Shown here: one piece after another, positions 62,483-64,000 of the stretch
Numbering within the stretch: the first letter of the stretch is position 1
Layout of the letters: every line of letters begins with the position of its first letter
Origin: Falsiroseomonas oleicola
Lineage (GTDB): Bacteria; Pseudomonadota; Alphaproteobacteria; Acetobacterales; Acetobacteraceae
DNA length: 64,000 nucleotides
Reading direction: 5' to 3'
Assembly: GCF_019029495.1 (NCBI RefSeq)
Contig: NZ_JAERQM010000010.1
Span: 98,249-162,248, forward strand
Position numbers and translations under genes: made by a program
The notes under the pieces: model-generated
Databases searched by the model: none
Told to the model about the DNA's origin: nothing
The model's input: the letters and a program-made list of their open reading frames with translations, nothing else

Positions 62483-63709
62483 ATGCTGACGGACCGGGAA
62501 ATCCGCGCGCTCAAGCCGAAGGACAAGCCCTACAAGGTTCGGGACGGCGCCGGCCTGGTGCTCCAGGTCATGCCATCCGGCAGTAGGCTCTGGCACTACC
62601 GGTACGAGATCGCCGGCCGTGAGAAGAAGCTCTCGATCGGCCAGTACCCGGAGATCTCCCTCGTGGAGGCGCGCCGGGCCCGTGAGGCGGCGCGGGAGCT
62701 GCTGCGGGCGGGCAAGGACCCCAGTGTCGAGAAGCGGGTGCAAAAGCTGGCAGCACGGGTTGCGCTCGGCACCACCTTCGAGGTCATTGCGCGCGCCTGG
62801 CACGAGGAACAGCGGCAGCGTTGGACGGCGACGCATGCCGCCGACGTACTCGGCAGCTTCGTGACCTCGGTCTTCCCTGCCCTGGGCCGCCTGCCCCTCA
62901 GCGAGATCACGCCGCCCATGGTGCTGGTGGTGCTGCGGGATGTGGAGCGGCGCGGCGCGATCGAGACGGCGCATCGGATTCGGCAGCGCATGAGCGCGGT
63001 GTTCCAGCATGCGGTGGCGCATGGCTGGGCGGCTTCGGATCCCGCAGTATCGGTGCAGCGCTTGCTGAAGCCGGTGGTTCGCGGCCGGCAGCCGGCGATC
63101 ACGGATATCGACCGCCTGCGGCAGATGCTGCGCGATGCGGACAAGATGCCCGCGCAGCCGGTGACCAAGCTGGCGCTGCGCTTCCTGGCGCTGACCGTGG
63201 TGCGTCCGGGGCAGGAGCTGCTCGGTGCCCGCCTGCCGGAGATTGAGGACCTGGACGGCCCTGCCCCGGTCTGGCGGGTGCCGGCGTCCCGCATGAAGGT
63301 GAAGACGGGCGACCATGTGGTGCCGCTGGCGCCGCAGGCGGTGGATGTGGTGCGGGCGCTGATTCGCTTCATCGGCCCCTCCGGCATCCTGTTCCCCAGC
63401 GCGCGGACAACGCGCAGGGCCATCAGCAACAATGCGATCGGCTACCTGCTGAACCGGGCCGGCTATCACGGGCAGCATGTGCCGCATGGGTGGCGGGCGG
63501 CCTTCTCCTCCGTGATGAATGAGCGGCATCGGCTCGACCGTGCGGTGATCGACCTGATGCTGGCGCATGTGCCGAAGGACAAGGTGGAGGCGGCGTATAA
63601 CCGCGCGCGGCATCTGGAGCGGCGGCGGGAGCTGGCGGAAGAGTGGGCCGGGCTGCTGCTGGATGGGCTGCCTGGAGCTGCTGAGGTTGTGGAGGGGCCG
63701 CGGCGTTGA
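62483..63709 (+). CDS. Tyrosine-type integrase of the P4/tRNA-targeting family
   Basis: The 408-residue recombinase has the N-terminal arm-binding domain (DUF4102-like, KDKPYKVRDGAGLVLQV), a core-binding domain and the catalytic domain with all key residues: Arg241 (TVVRPGQE), Lys in MKVKTG, His335 and Arg338 (PHGWRAAF), His362 (LAHVPKDK) and the nucleophile Tyr372 (AAYNRA). Such enzymes integrate genomic islands into the 3' ends of tRNA genes. It is intact, directed away from tRNA-Ser, and 175 bases from it. It marks the left end of an island, the rest of which is outside the window. Confidence 0.93.
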   Translation: MLTDREIRALKPKDKPYKVRDGAGLVLQVMPSGSRLWHYRYEIAGREKKLSIGQYPEISLVEARRAREAARELLRAGKDPSVEKRVQKLAARVALGTTFEVIARAWHEEQRQRWTATHAADVLGSFVTSVFPALGRLPLSEITPPMVLVVLRDVERRGAIETAHRIRQRMSAVFQHAVAHGWAASDPAVSVQRLLKPVVRGRQPAITDIDRLRQMLRDADKMPAQPVTKLALRFLALTVVRPGQELLGARLPEIEDLDGPAPVWRVPASRMKVKTGDHVVPLAPQAVDVVRALIRFIGPSGILFPSARTTRRAISNNAIGYLLNRAGYHGQHVPHGWRAAFSSVMNERHRLDRAVIDLMLAHVPKDKVEAAYNRARHLERRRELAEEWAGLLLDGLPGAAEVVEGPRR

Positions 63710-63712
63710 AAC

Positions 63713-63734
63713 AGCCGCTGACTTGTAGCGGGCT
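63713..63734 (+). terminator. Weak candidate terminator hairpin after the integrase
   Basis: AGCCGCT and AGCGGGCT can pair around the loop GACTTGT, with one bulged base, just after the integrase stop and at the end of the convergent partial gene. No poly-T run follows on either strand, so it is only a possible terminator. Confidence 0.25.
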
Positions 63735-64000
63735 AATCGCTGCGTCTTGGCGACTTCAAGCCCGGTAGCAGCGTGTCGATCCGGCTTACAAGCTGATCAA
63801 TTTGCTGAACTTGGTCCCCCATTCCATGCTCGACCGCGATCTGGTGAGCGGCGGCTAGTTCAGCGAGGGCAAGCCTCGGCGCGCCTGCCAAGGCATAAGC
63901 ATAGCCTAGCCCGCATAATTCATGAAGGCTGCTGGATGGCGCGGACGGGGGCGGCCGGCGCTGTAAGGGAGACGCGGTCGCGTTCGATCCCCTCCGGCGC
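63733..64000 (-). CDS. Partial unrecognised protein running off the window
   Basis: On the minus strand one frame is open from the window end to a TAG at 63733-63735. The visible C-terminal part is alanine- and leucine-rich (GYAYALAGAPRLALAELAAA), then has an amphipathic helix (VQQIDQLVSRIDTLL) and ends KSPRRSD. Its start lies beyond 64000. I do not recognise a family. A second open minus frame ends at 63920-63922. It is expected to be part of the island behind the integrase; the coding call is tentative. Confidence 0.4.
   Translation of the reverse strand, partial: RRRGSNATASPLQRRPPPSAPSSSLHELCGLGYAYALAGAPRLALAELAAAHQIAVEHGMGDQVQQIDQLVSRIDTLLPGLKSPRRSD

Noticed and set aside
1..64000. CRISPR arrays, insertion sequences and rRNA genes
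   Set aside because: No regularly spaced repeats, transposase genes with terminal inverted repeats, or rRNA-like conserved blocks were seen; the only mobility gene found is the integrase at 62483-63709.

Overview
The window is very GC-rich (by eye about 70%) and almost fully coding, with no gene-free stretch over 300 bases. It looks like an alphaproteobacterial chromosome of the Acetobacteraceae/Rhodospirillales type, probably Roseomonas-like. The evidence is the dusB-ntrB-ntrC-ntrY-ntrX-(dat-HAD)-hfq-hflX block, a fused ispDF gene, an NDUFS4-like complex I subunit, and two Bug-type solute receptors beside catabolic hydrolases. The genus is inference.

Layout. 1-1315: 3' end of a RelA/SpoT (Rsh) gene, then acpS. 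1367-9944: a catabolic region with a cytosine-deaminase-like amidohydrolase, a D-2-hydroxyacid dehydrogenase, two Bug receptors, an alpha/beta-hydrolase lipoprotein, two carboxymuconolactone-decarboxylase-fold proteins, an unusual fused nitrile hydratase with a His/Asp-rich linker, an isochorismatase-fold amidase and a Gdx-type guanidinium exporter. 9974-13488: a DUF4239 membrane protein, the NDUFS4-like gene, tRNA-Arg(TCT), an Acg-like nitroreductase of more moderate composition, and a DUF421 protein. 13485-18846 (minus strand): DUF2891, thiolase, enoyl-CoA hydratase, then peroxiredoxin-cysK-cysE. 19030-20600: a glyoxalase-fold protein and ispDF.

20743-32987 is a long plus-strand block: dusB, the two Ntr two-component systems, D-amino-acid aminotransferase, HAD phosphatase, hfq, hflX, an inositol-monophosphatase-family gene and greB. 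Overlapping starts and stops suggest translational coupling. 32989-35683 carries four small exported proteins on the minus strand, opposite an ECF sigma / membrane anti-sigma / periplasmic metal-sensor-like trio. Pirin follows. 36730-49115 is all minus strand: a TPR-radical SAM fusion, mazG, an MBL hydrolase, tatD, metG, holB, tmk, dacC, rlpA, mltB and a second amidohydrolase.

49317-62240 holds a small hypothetical gene, a LysR regulator, an LpxR-like outer-membrane deacylase and a surface-glycan export locus. The locus has KpsE/KpsT/KpsM-like ABC transport parts (the permease carrying a long extra N-terminal domain), an FkbM methyltransferase, a 1013-residue sulfotransferase-methyltransferase fusion and two glycosyltransferases. 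It would fit synthesis, sulfation/methylation and export of a surface polysaccharide. 62218-64000: tRNA-Ser(TGA) with a complete tyrosine integrase of the P4/tRNA-targeting kind directly downstream, probably the left end of a genomic island that runs out of the window.

The most unusual items are the single-chain nitrile hydratase beta-N/alpha fusion, the sulfotransferase-methyltransferase fusion, the permease with the extra N-terminal domain, the TPR-radical SAM enzyme, a run of four tandem perfect hairpins before the aminotransferase gene, and a 16-bp inverted repeat with DnaA-box-like words between mazG and the MBL gene.
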